Below are positions 25,024 to 33,716 of a DNA stretch of 64,000 nucleotides, piece by piece (position 1 is the stretch's first letter; each line of letters begins with the position of its first letter). The stretch is from Actinomycetales bacterium (GTDB taxonomy: Bacteria; Actinomycetota; Actinomycetes; Actinomycetales; Dermatophilaceae), in NCBI GenBank assembly GCA_016710385.1, contig JADJVX010000022.1, forward strand, positions 292,020-356,019, in the 5' to 3' direction. Under the pieces are notes generated by a model. The model was not told where the DNA came from. It did no database searches and saw nothing but the letters and a program-made list of their open reading frames with translations. Both the position numbers and the translations under genes were made by a program.

Positions 25024-26565
25024 TCAGTAGGCGCCGCGAGCGGCGAACACCGCACGGACCGTGCGCACGAGGATGTGCAGGTCCTGCATCATCGACCAGT
25101 TGTCGACGTAGTAGAGGTCCAGGCGCACGGCGTCGTCCCACGACAGGTCCGAGCGGCCCGACACCTGCCAGAGCCCGGTGAGCCCCGGGCGCACCCGCAA
25201 CCGGCGCATGACGTCGCTGTGGTAGCGCTCGACCTCGCTGGGCAGCGAGGGCCGCGGGCCGACGAGGGACATCTCGCCGCGCAATACGTTGACCAACTGC
25301 GGCAACTCGTCGATCGACAGGCGCCGGATGACCTTGCCGATGCGGGTGATCCGCGGGTCATCGGTCATCTTGAACAGCACCCCGTCGGCCATGTTCTGGG
25401 ACTGCAACGCCCGCAACCGGGCTTCAGCGTCGACGACCATCGAGCGGAACTTCAGGCACGAGAAGGTCGTGCCGTCGCGCCCGACTCGCTCCTGGCGGAA
25501 GAGCACCGGACCGCCGTCCTCACGCTTGATGAGCAACGCCGTGATCGCCATGATCGGCGAGGCAAGCAGCAGCACCGCGGCGGCGCCGACGACGTCGAAC
25601 GTGCGCTTGAGCCAGGTGGAGGCGGCTTCGCTCTGCGGCCGCTCGACGTAGACCAGCGGCAGGCCGCCGACCGGACGCATGTGGACCCGGCCACGGGAGA
25701 CATCGGAGATGCTCGGCACGACGATCATCTGGGCGTTGTGGCTCTCCAGCTCCCAGGCCACCCGACGCAGGTCGCTGGCCGAGGCGAAGCCCGCGGAGGT
25801 GAAGACCACGGTGTCGGCATTGGTGCGCTGCACGGCATCGAGGACGTCGTTGACGTGGCCCACGACCGGCAGCCCCGAGGACAACTCGACCTCGTTGCCC
25901 AGGGGGGTGACCGCACCGATGACGCGGTAACCCAGCCAGCTCTCGCGCTGCAGGACTTGGGCGACCTCGGTGACCGAGCGCTCCGGCCCGACGATGATCG
26001 CGCGCAGGGTGAGCTTGCCCGAGCGTCGGGCCCGCTGGACCAACCGGCGCAGGGCGAGCCGGCCAAGGATGAGCACGGGGATGCCGATCCCGAAGGTGAG
26101 CACGAAGAAGCCCCGTGGCAGGGCATAGCGCGCGAGATAGCACGCGATGCCGACGCCGCCGGCCGTGATGAGCGAGGCGTTGAACACCCGACGGAACTCG
26201 AAGGTGCCCACACCGAAGGACCGCGGTGAATACGCACCCGCGACGACGAGCAGCAGGATCCATCCCACCGGCAGGAACTGGACGATCGGCGTCACCAGCC
26301 GGTCGACGTCACCGGTCTCGGGAAACACCGACAGCCGGGAACGACCGAGGTAGGCCAACCCCATCGCCATGGCGATCGCCAGGACATCGAGCATCACGAT
26401 CGAGGCAATGAGCCCCGAGGGGTGAGCACCGGTGCCTGCCTGCCGGGCCGAGCTCATCGGTCGGTCGACCTGCTCACGTCCCAAGACCATTCGCAACACG
26501 TGACGTCCCCACTCTGCTGAGACTGCCGACCCCCGCATGTTGTCCCCCGCGGTGTCGTCAGCCAT
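25024..26565 (-). CDS. Polyprenyl-phosphate sugar phosphotransferase (initiating transferase)
   Basis: A 513-aa enzyme. Four or five N-terminal membrane helices (about 50-185), a CoA-binding-like nucleotide domain (RAIIVGPERSVTEVAQVLQR onward) and a membrane helix at about 320 are followed by the PF02397 catalytic domain: KRTFDVVGAAAVLLLASP, VLFRQERVGRDGTTFSCLKFRSM (split here for length), RRLSIDELPQLVNVLRGEMS, LVGPRP and RPGLTGLWQVSGRS. It should transfer a hexose-1-phosphate to undecaprenyl phosphate, the first step of repeat-unit synthesis. It is convergent with the gmd operon (about 40 bp between ends). Confidence 0.93.
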   Translation of the reverse strand: MADDTAGDNMRGSAVSAEWGRHVLRMVLGREQVDRPMSSARQAGTGAHPSGLIASIVMLDVLAIAMAMGLAYLGRSRLSVFPETGDVDRLVTPIVQFLPVGWILLLVVAGAYSPRSFGVGTFEFRRVFNASLITAGGVGIACYLARYALPRGFFVLTFGIGIPVLILGRLALRRLVQRARRSGKLTLRAIIVGPERSVTEVAQVLQRESWLGYRVIGAVTPLGNEVELSSGLPVVGHVNDVLDAVQRTNADTVVFTSAGFASASDLRRVAWELESHNAQMIVVPSISDVSRGRVHMRPVGGLPLVYVERPQSEAASTWLKRTFDVVGAAAVLLLASPIMAITALLIKREDGGPVLFRQERVGRDGTTFSCLKFRSMVVDAEARLRALQSQNMADGVLFKMTDDPRITRIGKVIRRLSIDELPQLVNVLRGEMSLVGPRPSLPSEVERYHSDVMRRLRVRPGLTGLWQVSGRSDLSWDDAVRLDLYYVDNWSMMQDLHILVRTVRAVFAARGAY

Positions 26566-26741
26566 GAACTACAAGCCCCTACGCGAGCCGGTCTGCCCGG
26601 TCGCGACGCTGTCGCGCCGCCAGGACCCTCGTTGTGCCCGGCTCGACACGTGGTCCCAACCGTTGTGCTCGCCTCACTGTACTCCGGTGCGTCACCGAGC
26701 GCACGGGGTCAGCCGTCGCACGACGTGAGGTCGAGCGCCCC

Positions 26742-27968
26742 TTACCGTGAGCTGCCGGGACGGCATACGAGATCGGACACCGCGGTGCGCAGCGCGTCGA
26801 GGAAACGCTGCTCGGCAAAAGTCGCGGTATGCCGTCGGATCACCTCGGCATCCCAGGTGATGGCTTCCGAGGCTGCCACCGCAGCGTTGATCGCCGCCAC
26901 CGTGGGCTCGTCGAAGAACACCCCGGTGCGCCCCTCGGCGATGGTGTCGAGATAGCCGCCGTGGCGCAGCGCGACGGTCGGCTTGCCGTAGAGGCCGCCC
27001 TCGAGCGGGGTGAGGCCGAAGTCCTCGCGACTCGGGGCGACAATCGCCGTGGCGTGCTCGTAGGCCCAGAGCATCTGGCCGTCGCTCAGGCCGCTGAGCA
27101 TCCGGGACTGCGGCCCGAGGATGCTCGTGATCTGCTCGGCCTCGGGCCCGTGACCGATGATGACCAGCCGGCGCCCGGAGTCGCGGAACGCGCGGGCAAC
27201 GACCTCGACGTTCTTGTAGGGCAGCAGCCGCGAGACGATGAGGTGATAGCCGGTGTCGGCCCAATCGGCCAGCGCCGCAATGGGTTCGGTGGGACGGTTG
27301 ATGTCGAGGGTGACGGGTGCCGGCAGCACGGTCGCCTCGAGTCCGTAGTGGGCCGAGATGCGCTCGCGGACCACCCGGGAGATCGCGAGATAGCCGTCGG
27401 CGCTCCTCGCGGACTTGACGTCCCACCGGGTGAGCCAGGGCCGCAGCACCGTGAGCGCCCACCCGATCGCGCTGCGTGAGGGACGACCGCCGAGGTAGTC
27501 GGCGCTCTGGTAGAGCCACCGAGCGGGCGTGTAGCAATAGACCAGTTTGCGGCTGGGGCGACGAGTGCGCACGCCGTGGGACCAACCGCTGCTGGACACG
27601 ACGACGACGTCGGCTTCCGGGGCCAGCCGAGAGATGGCCCAGGGCAGCAACGGCAGCGCGACCCGGTGGTGACGCCGGAAGAAGCCGATCCGGTTGAGTG
27701 GCGAGGTGACGATCGGCACGGACGCGAACTCCGGGTATGCCGTGTCCGGGTTGTGCAACGTCGTGTAGACGGTGGCGCCAGGAAAGGCCCGGAGCATCGA
27801 GAGCACGACCCGCTCGGCGCCGCCGCGCTGAGTGATGTAGTCGTGGACGATCGCCACGGTGCACGGCGGTGGTGGGACGAGCTCACCCTCGGGCAACTCG
27901 ACGTCGACCGCGAGGGCAACCGCCGACTCCACCGACACGGGCACCTCCCACGATTGAGTGCTGGACAT
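26742..27968 (-). CDS. Glycosyltransferase family 4
   Basis: A 408-aa GT-B enzyme. The N-terminal half shows VAIVHDYITQRGGAERVVLS, and the C-terminal half YHLIVSRLLPYKNVEVVARA, IGHGPEAEQI and the E-x7-E-like APSREDFGLTPLEGGLYGKP, typical of GT4 retaining transferases using GDP- or UDP-sugars. Acceptor and sugar are unknown. It lies 176 bp downstream of the initiating transferase on the same strand. Two exact GGTATGCCGT copies occur within it (26826, 27734). Confidence 0.88.
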   Translation of the reverse strand: MSSTQSWEVPVSVESAVALAVDVELPEGELVPPPPCTVAIVHDYITQRGGAERVVLSMLRAFPGATVYTTLHNPDTAYPEFASVPIVTSPLNRIGFFRRHHRVALPLLPWAISRLAPEADVVVVSSSGWSHGVRTRRPSRKLVYCYTPARWLYQSADYLGGRPSRSAIGWALTVLRPWLTRWDVKSARSADGYLAISRVVRERISAHYGLEATVLPAPVTLDINRPTEPIAALADWADTGYHLIVSRLLPYKNVEVVARAFRDSGRRLVIIGHGPEAEQITSILGPQSRMLSGLSDGQMLWAYEHATAIVAPSREDFGLTPLEGGLYGKPTVALRHGGYLDTIAEGRTGVFFDEPTVAAINAAVAASEAITWDAEVIRRHTATFAEQRFLDALRTAVSDLVCRPGSSR

Positions 27969-28123
27969 TGTCGCAGCAACGACACGACTCCGCGCGACGA
28001 CAAGTCCCCACTAGCGACGCGCAGGGACATTCTACCCTTGCGGTAGCCGGCTGCTCTGGGTCTGCGCGTCGCACATGTCGAGGACAGCGCACCGTCTCGG
28101 CCGAGGCCGGGTTGCCAGCGCCG

Positions 28124-29092
28124 TCAGCGACCGGAGGCTCCGGCGCGCGCGGCACCCTCGACGACCGCGGCGACGAGCTTGCGACCCACCGGCCGGGGAA
28201 CCCACCGGGTGACCCCGTCGACGACGTGGCCCGCCCGGTCGAGGCGCGGTGGACGGCATACCGAGGCCGCGAGCGACACGAGCAGGTGCCACGCGGTGGT
28301 GCGCCACGTGGCCGGGGGCAGCGGGCCTCCGGCGATCGGGGCCGCTGGATGCTTGGCCTGGAAGTGCGCGCGGGCAACGCCGGAGTGATAGGCACGGCCG
28401 GCTCGCAGCGCCGTCGTCACTGCGGCCAGGTGGTGGACCACTTCGAGTTCGCGGGCCACGACGATGGGGACGCCGGCCTGGTGCAACCGGTAGCCCCAGT
28501 CGACGTCCTCCCAGCCGTAGGCCCGGAACTCGCCGTCGTAGGGCCCGATCCGGTGGTAGGTCGCGCGGGTCACCGACACATTGCCGCCCCAGAACCGCCA
28601 GGTCGAGTCAGCGGGCGCGAGGTATGCCGTGGCTCGGGCGGCGTGGTCGGTCGGGACGCCGTAGGCACGCGCATAAGGAGTGTCCGGGAAGGTGTTGCGG
28701 CACAGCCCGATCACCCCAATGGGTTCGGCGGCTTCGGTATGCCGTGCGACATGCCTCGCGACGAAGCCCGGCCCGATCTCGAGGTCGTCATCGCAGCGGA
28801 TGAGCACCTCGCCGTTCGCGACCGCGAAACCAGCGCTGAGGGCAGCGGCCCGCCCCTGGTTCTCCGGGAGAACGACAACCTGCGCCGGACGGCCGAGCTC
28901 GCCGAGTCGGCCCCGGACGACGAGTTCGGACCCGTCGACGTCACCGTCGATGACGACGACGATCTCGAGCTCGGGGTAGTCCTGGGTGGCCAGCGCGGTG
29001 AGCAGCACCGGCAGCCGGAGCGCGCCGGCATAGGTGGGCACGATGACGCTGGCCAAGCACACAGAGTCGGGTGGGTTGACCGCCGGGCTCAT
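28124..29092 (-). CDS. Glycosyltransferase family 2
   Basis: A 322-aa GT-A enzyme. ASVIVPTYAGALRLPVLLTA, VVVIDGDVDGSE, NQGRAAALSAGFAVANGEVL and the metal-binding RCDDDLEI are family 2 features, followed by GWEDVDWGYRLHQAGV near residue 215. Start MSPAVN (ATG 29092) is chosen by family length; an ATG three codons upstream is possible. Three exact GGTATGCCGT copies lie in this gene (28253, 28621, 28736), the densest local group in the window. Confidence 0.88.
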   Translation of the reverse strand: MSPAVNPPDSVCLASVIVPTYAGALRLPVLLTALATQDYPELEIVVVIDGDVDGSELVVRGRLGELGRPAQVVVLPENQGRAAALSAGFAVANGEVLIRCDDDLEIGPGFVARHVARHTEAAEPIGVIGLCRNTFPDTPYARAYGVPTDHAARATAYLAPADSTWRFWGGNVSVTRATYHRIGPYDGEFRAYGWEDVDWGYRLHQAGVPIVVARELEVVHHLAAVTTALRAGRAYHSGVARAHFQAKHPAAPIAGGPLPPATWRTTAWHLLVSLAASVCRPPRLDRAGHVVDGVTRWVPRPVGRKLVAAVVEGAARAGASGR

Positions 29093-29114
29093 GGCACGCA
29101 CCTCCCCCGCCGCA

Positions 29115-30212
29115 TCACGACGCGCCGCCTCTGGACTCGTCGAATCTGGACAAAATGGTGGATAGGCGACCCCGGCCTACCCCTGGAGCATACGAGGTCT
29201 CCCACCGGCGGCGTCCCGCGGCGGTCAGCGATGTCCTGGCCGGTGGGTCGGCGAGTGCGGTGAGCGCCCGGTCGATGGTGGCGGCCAGGTCGCTCGGATT
29301 GCCCGCCCGGGCCACGAAACCATGGCCTGGGGGGAGGATCTCGGGAAGCGCTCCGGCGTCGGTGACGACGACGGGCATGCTCGCGGCCAGCGCTTCGGCG
29401 ACCACCAAGCCGAAGGATTCGGGGGCCCGGGAGGGCACGACGAGCAGGTCGATCCGGGCGAACAGGTCCGCTGGAGCATTCACTCGGCCGAGCTGGTCGA
29501 CCCGGTCGCCGGCGGCATCGAGCGCACGGCATACCTCGTCGGCGTCGCCACCGTAGAGGGGCTCCCCCGCGACGACCAGCCGCACGTCGGGGCGGGTGCT
29601 GTCGGCGAGGTGCTCGACGGCGGCCAGCAGGTCGAGCACTCCCTTGGCGCTGGTGAGCCGGCCGAGGTAGCCGATCGTCGGTGGCCGGTCGGCCGGGCGC
29701 TGCGACGGCCGGTCAGCCAGGTCGGCCGGGTCGGGCCCGAGCGTCCAGTTGGGCAACACCTCGGCACCGGGCACGTGCCGCGCGAGGAAGTCCGACGGCA
29801 CGAGGGTGAGGCGGGCGCCCAGACGGGCCGCCCGGGTGAGCACCCGCTGCGCCCAGCCCTCCGGGAGTTTGTGCAGGTGGACGACCTTGCGGCGGTCACC
29901 GAGCGCGGCCACTGCGGGCACCAGCCCCGCGCACCAGAGCAGCCCCTCGCGGTGCGTGGCGCGCCACCAGGCCAGCCGCAGCAGGTAGCCGCGCCGGCCG
30001 GCCGCGTGGATGCGCACGCACGGCATACCCTCTGCTGCCGCTGCGGCGAGGACGCCCGCAGGGCGTGCGGGAGCGACGACGGCACACGGTATGCCGTGTC
30101 GCCGCGCCTCCCGCGCGACCTCCAGCGCCATGAGCTCACCGCCGCCGAGACCACCGTTGTTGACCGCGACGTAGAGCCGCGCCGGGGCGGATTGCCCAGT
30201 GCGCGTCGTCAT
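29115..30212 (-). CDS. Glycosyltransferase family 4
   Basis: A 365-aa GT-B enzyme. YVAVNNGGLGGGELMALEVA is the donor-side loop, LVPSDFLARHVPGAEVLPNW, IGYLGRLTSAKGVLDLLAAV and VPSRAPESFGLVVAEALAAS give the family 4 E-x7-E motif. ATG 30212 overlaps the stop of the O-antigen ligase by 4 bp. Three exact GGTATGCCGT copies occur inside (29526, 30020, 30088), reading as GIPC in one and in other frames elsewhere. Confidence 0.87.
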   Translation of the reverse strand: MTTRTGQSAPARLYVAVNNGGLGGGELMALEVAREARRHGIPCAVVAPARPAGVLAAAAAEGMPCVRIHAAGRRGYLLRLAWWRATHREGLLWCAGLVPAVAALGDRRKVVHLHKLPEGWAQRVLTRAARLGARLTLVPSDFLARHVPGAEVLPNWTLGPDPADLADRPSQRPADRPPTIGYLGRLTSAKGVLDLLAAVEHLADSTRPDVRLVVAGEPLYGGDADEVCRALDAAGDRVDQLGRVNAPADLFARIDLLVVPSRAPESFGLVVAEALAASMPVVVTDAGALPEILPPGHGFVARAGNPSDLAATIDRALTALADPPARTSLTAAGRRRWETSYAPGVGRGRLSTILSRFDESRGGAS

Positions 30213-31510
30213 GCCGACGGCCCGTGCGGGGTCGGGGCGGTCGGAGGTGCACCGGACATCTGGGACGACGGCGGGAAGGGCCCGGCGCGCTCCCAGGCGG
30301 TCGGCACGGCCATGGCGCGCAACCGGCGGGTCCGGGAGACGACGCCACCGTCGGGATGGTTGGCGCGCACGTAGTGCAGGGCCAACCCGAGGAAGACCAT
30401 CCCGGTCGTGGAGAGGAAGACGTCGCCGAGGTAGAGGGCCATTCCGAGCACGGCCGTGGCCGAGCTCTCCATCCACACGTTGCGCCGCTGCGTGGGCAGC
30501 GACATCAACGACCAGAAGACGCCGGCATAGGCCGCCAGGACGAGGACCAGCAGTGGCCAGCCACCTTCGGCCCGAGCGGCCAGATAGGAGCTGTGGTAGA
30601 GGAAGATGTTCTCGCCGAAACTGACGAAGGCGGTATTGGGGCCGGTGCCGTACCAGGGAGCCGCGGCAATGTGCGCGTTCTCGAGCACGAGCAACTGGTC
30701 ACGCAGCCAGTCGCTGCCCGCGCGGTCGGCGAAGGATCCGGACTGCTTGTATTCCGAGCCGAAGGTCGCGATCGCCCAGACGGCGACGACGGGCACGATC
30801 ATGCCCAGCGACCGCGCCGTGCGGCGCCCGATGAGTCGCCACCCCAGGGCCACGGCCGCCGAGAAGAGCGCGGTGCGCGACTGGGTCATGACGATGGCGA
30901 CGACGAAGATGCTCCCGAGGAGCACCTGCCGTCGGCGGCGTTGTTGGCTGCCGATGATGAGAGGTCCCAGCACGGTGAGGATGAGCCCCGCGACATTGGG
31001 ATCGCCGAAGAAGCCGGTGAGCCGGCCGGGGTAGGCGTCGCCACCGATCTTGACGAAGGCCAACAGGGTCGCGGTCGTCACCCCGGCCGTGATCCCCACG
31101 GCCGCGGATCGGGCATGGATGCGTCCGGTGGCCAGGGCCAGGACCAACAGGAAGAGCAGGGCCAGGTGCAGGATGCGGCGGCGGCCGTCGAGTCCGAGGG
31201 TGTAGGTCGCGCCCGGACCGTTGAGATACATGCTCGCCGTGAGCAGCACGAGGATCGCCGCGAAGATCCAGACGATCCACGCGCCCCGAGTGCCGCGGAC
31301 CCGCGGCGCCCGCACGCTGGCCAGCACGGCCAGGCCGGCCACCGCGAGGTCATTGAGGACGAACGGCAGGCCTGGCACCTCGAGACGCTCCAGGGGCAGG
31401 ACGAGCATGGCCACCATGTCGAGGAGGAAGATCTCGCCCGTCCAGGTCTCGACCCGCCGCTGGTCGGCCAGCGCCGGCTGCTCCCACGAGGCCCCAGGGG
31501 TGACCCTCAC
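30209..31510 (-). CDS. O-antigen ligase/polymerase-like membrane protein A
   Basis: A 433-aa polytopic protein with ten or so membrane helices and a large loop, GSDWLRDQLLVLENAHIAAA then YGTGPNTAFVSFGENIFLYH, as in Wzy/WaaL-type O-antigen ligases. These proteins polymerise or transfer repeat units on the outer face of the membrane. GTG 31510 overlaps the acyltransferase stop (GTGA). It is clearly paralogous to the protein at 33713-35002: ASMYLNG/LDGRRRI, FKIGGD(A)YPGRL(T)G(F)FGDPNVAGL, TQSRTALF and SYLAARAEGGWP align in both. Confidence 0.85.
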   Translation of the reverse strand: MRVTPGASWEQPALADQRRVETWTGEIFLLDMVAMLVLPLERLEVPGLPFVLNDLAVAGLAVLASVRAPRVRGTRGAWIVWIFAAILVLLTASMYLNGPGATYTLGLDGRRRILHLALLFLLVLALATGRIHARSAAVGITAGVTTATLLAFVKIGGDAYPGRLTGFFGDPNVAGLILTVLGPLIIGSQQRRRRQVLLGSIFVVAIVMTQSRTALFSAAVALGWRLIGRRTARSLGMIVPVVAVWAIATFGSEYKQSGSFADRAGSDWLRDQLLVLENAHIAAAPWYGTGPNTAFVSFGENIFLYHSSYLAARAEGGWPLLVLVLAAYAGVFWSLMSLPTQRRNVWMESSATAVLGMALYLGDVFLSTTGMVFLGLALHYVRANHPDGGVVSRTRRLRAMAVPTAWERAGPFPPSSQMSGAPPTAPTPHGPSA

Positions 31511-32631
31511 GCCGAACCGCCCGCCCGCCCGCGCGACTGATCGCGGGACCGCTCGCGTGACCTCCCGCGCGCCGCCCGCGCACTCGCCCGCCCGCCCAGG
31601 ACTGCGGTGCGCAGCCGGCGACTCACCGGGCCCTCGATCGTGACGTGCAGGGCAGCCGAGATGGCGATAACGACGGCCGACACGGCGAGCATGGCCGGCA
31701 CTCGCCCCAGGGCCGGGATGAGGGCGGCGAGCAGGACCACCCCGACGACCTGGTGCACCAGGTAGAGCGGGTAACTGATGACGCCCAGGGCGTGCAGCGG
31801 ACCTCGGGCCAGCAGACCGACTCGAGGCGCGGCGACGACGGCGGCGAAGAGCACGACGACGAAGGTGACGACCAAGGCCCCACGGAATCCCCGCAGGATC
31901 GCAGCGTCGAGGATCGCCACAGCACCGAAGCCGAACGCCAGCGGTTCGACGACCTGGCGTGAGCGGGACACGTAGAACATCATCCCCGCGGCGAACAGGC
32001 CGGCATACTCCGCGAGGGTGAGGGTGAGGACCGCCTTGGCCGGCTCGGAACCGGAGTGGGCCGCAGCCCAGAGGCAGATCGGCACCGACGCGAGCACCCA
32101 CGCGCTGGTCAGCCGACGCAGGGTCGGGAGGCTGATCCGGCATCGGGTCAGCGCGAGATAGACCGCCATATACGCGTAGAAGACCAGCTCCAAGGCGAGC
32201 GTCCAATAGACCCGGTCGACGTTGTCCACCAGCACGAAGCGCTGCAGCATGGTCGTGTTGACGAGCACCTGGCCGAGGGTGACCCGCACCGGCTCGGCCC
32301 CGCTCAGCACGATGACGGCCGTGGTGAGAGCCAGCGCCGCCCAATAGGTGGGGTAGAGCCGGGAGATCCGGGCGATGACGAAGTCGCTGGTCACCTGGGC
32401 GCGCTCGGCGGTGAGCAGGATGACGAAACCAGAGATGAGGAAGAACAGCTGCACCCCGTATTCGCCGTCGACGAAATCGAAGGGGGCGGACGGCATACCG
32501 GGGTAGTAGCCGTCGAAGGGGCTCGTGTAGTGGTAGACGAGCACGGCACCGACGGCGAGCCCGCGCAGCCCGTCGAGTTCGGCGAAGCGCCGCGGGGTGC
32601 CGGCGGGGGCTGAGGCCGTGGACGCGGTCAT
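31507..32631 (-). CDS. Acyltransferase 3 (OafA-like) A
   Basis: A 374-aa integral membrane acyltransferase. RRFAELDGLRGLAVGAVLVYHY, FFLISGFVILLTAERA and RISRLYPTYWAALAL (R-x10-H-like catalytic part of the family) are seen, with ten membrane segments. Such enzymes acetylate or succinylate cell-surface sugars. The C-terminal 25 residues are an Arg/Ser repeat (RSRERSRDQSRGR). ATG 32631 overlaps the next acyltransferase stop by 4 bp. A reverse-oriented GGTATGCCGT lies at 32490. Confidence 0.88.
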   Translation of the reverse strand: MTASTASAPAGTPRRFAELDGLRGLAVGAVLVYHYTSPFDGYYPGMPSAPFDFVDGEYGVQLFFLISGFVILLTAERAQVTSDFVIARISRLYPTYWAALALTTAVIVLSGAEPVRVTLGQVLVNTTMLQRFVLVDNVDRVYWTLALELVFYAYMAVYLALTRCRISLPTLRRLTSAWVLASVPICLWAAAHSGSEPAKAVLTLTLAEYAGLFAAGMMFYVSRSRQVVEPLAFGFGAVAILDAAILRGFRGALVVTFVVVLFAAVVAAPRVGLLARGPLHALGVISYPLYLVHQVVGVVLLAALIPALGRVPAMLAVSAVVIAISAALHVTIEGPVSRRLRTAVLGGRASARAARGRSRERSRDQSRGRAGGSA

Positions 32632-33716
32632 CGGCCCTCCTGCCCGGTGAGCAGAGCCCGGAAGCGGCGGCTCAGGCTGCCTTCGACCCACCGGTGCGAA
32701 ACCCAGGCCAGCAGCACGGTGACCACGGTGGCGACGCACATCGCGCCCGGGCGGCCGAGCACCGGGGTGAGCTCGTAGACCAGGGCGAACCCGGTGACCG
32801 TATGCAGCAGGTAGTAGGAGTAGCTGATCCGCCCGAGGAAGTGCAGCGGCCCGGACGCGAGCGCGGGCACAGCGTGGGCCGTTGTCACGGTGAGGAAGAG
32901 CAGGACGAGCAGCCCGATCATCACCCCGGCCAGGGGGGTGTGCAGCAGCGTCGCGGTGAGCACGGCAGCCCCGGCGAACGGCAGGGTGAGCGGGTGCAGG
33001 CGTCCGTCACGGCGGGACAGGTAGAGCATCATCCCGGTGGCGAACAGCGGCGCGAACTCGGCGGCGGTGAGGTTGAGGACGATCTTCACTGGGGTGGTCA
33101 GCGGTCGACCGGCGCCCCAGAGGGCCGCTGCGATCGCGATCGCCACCCACGCCGAAGCGGCTCGCGTGATGACCCGATCGTCGAGGCCGGCCTTTTGGGC
33201 CGTGCGGACCACCAGCAGGACATACATCGCCGCGTAGAAGATCAGCTCGACCGCGAGGGTCCAGTAGACCGGGTCGACGTCGGCGACGAAAAGGAAGCGC
33301 TGCAGCATCGTCGCGTTGACCGCGACCTGACCGGCGGTGACCGGAAACGGCGGATGGGGAAGCAGCACGAGCAGCAGGGCGGAGCTGGCCAGGGCCACCC
33401 AATAGGTGGGGTAGAGCCGGGCGGCCCGGGCGATGAGGAAGTCCCGTGGCCGGGGCGATCGTGCGGCGGTGAGCAGGATGACGTAGCCGGAGATGAGGAA
33501 GAACAACTGCACCCCATAGGCGCCGTAATCGAAGGCCCACCTCGAGACCGTGAGGTCGGGGTAGAACTGGTCGACCGACAGCGAGAAGTGCCCGAGCGCG
33601 ACCAAGCCGACGGCCACGCCGCGCAGCCCGTCGAGCTCGCGGAAACGACCCATCCGGGCCGGTCCAGGGCCTCCGGCCGCACCCTCGGTGGGCAGGGCGC
33701 CGAAATGCAGGGTCAT
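32628..33716 (-). CDS. Acyltransferase 3 (OafA-like) B
   Basis: A 362-aa paralogue of the preceding acyltransferase. FRELDGLRGVAVGLVALGHF, FFLISGYVILLTAARS, RAARLYPTYWVALASS and YWTLAVELIFYAAMYVL align throughout, so a gene duplication is likely. The two probably acylate different positions or sugars, which is inference. ATG 33716 overlaps the ligase B stop by 4 bp. Confidence 0.88.
   Translation of the reverse strand: MTLHFGALPTEGAAGGPGPARMGRFRELDGLRGVAVGLVALGHFSLSVDQFYPDLTVSRWAFDYGAYGVQLFFLISGYVILLTAARSPRPRDFLIARAARLYPTYWVALASSALLLVLLPHPPFPVTAGQVAVNATMLQRFLFVADVDPVYWTLAVELIFYAAMYVLLVVRTAQKAGLDDRVITRAASAWVAIAIAAALWGAGRPLTTPVKIVLNLTAAEFAPLFATGMMLYLSRRDGRLHPLTLPFAGAAVLTATLLHTPLAGVMIGLLVLLFLTVTTAHAVPALASGPLHFLGRISYSYYLLHTVTGFALVYELTPVLGRPGAMCVATVVTVLLAWVSHRWVEGSLSRRFRALLTGQEGR

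Noticed and set aside
29115..30476. Longer start for the GT4 gene at 30476
   Set aside because: The extra 88 residues lie antisense-like within the ligase gene and lack family similarity; ATG 30212 overlaps the stop as at other junctions.
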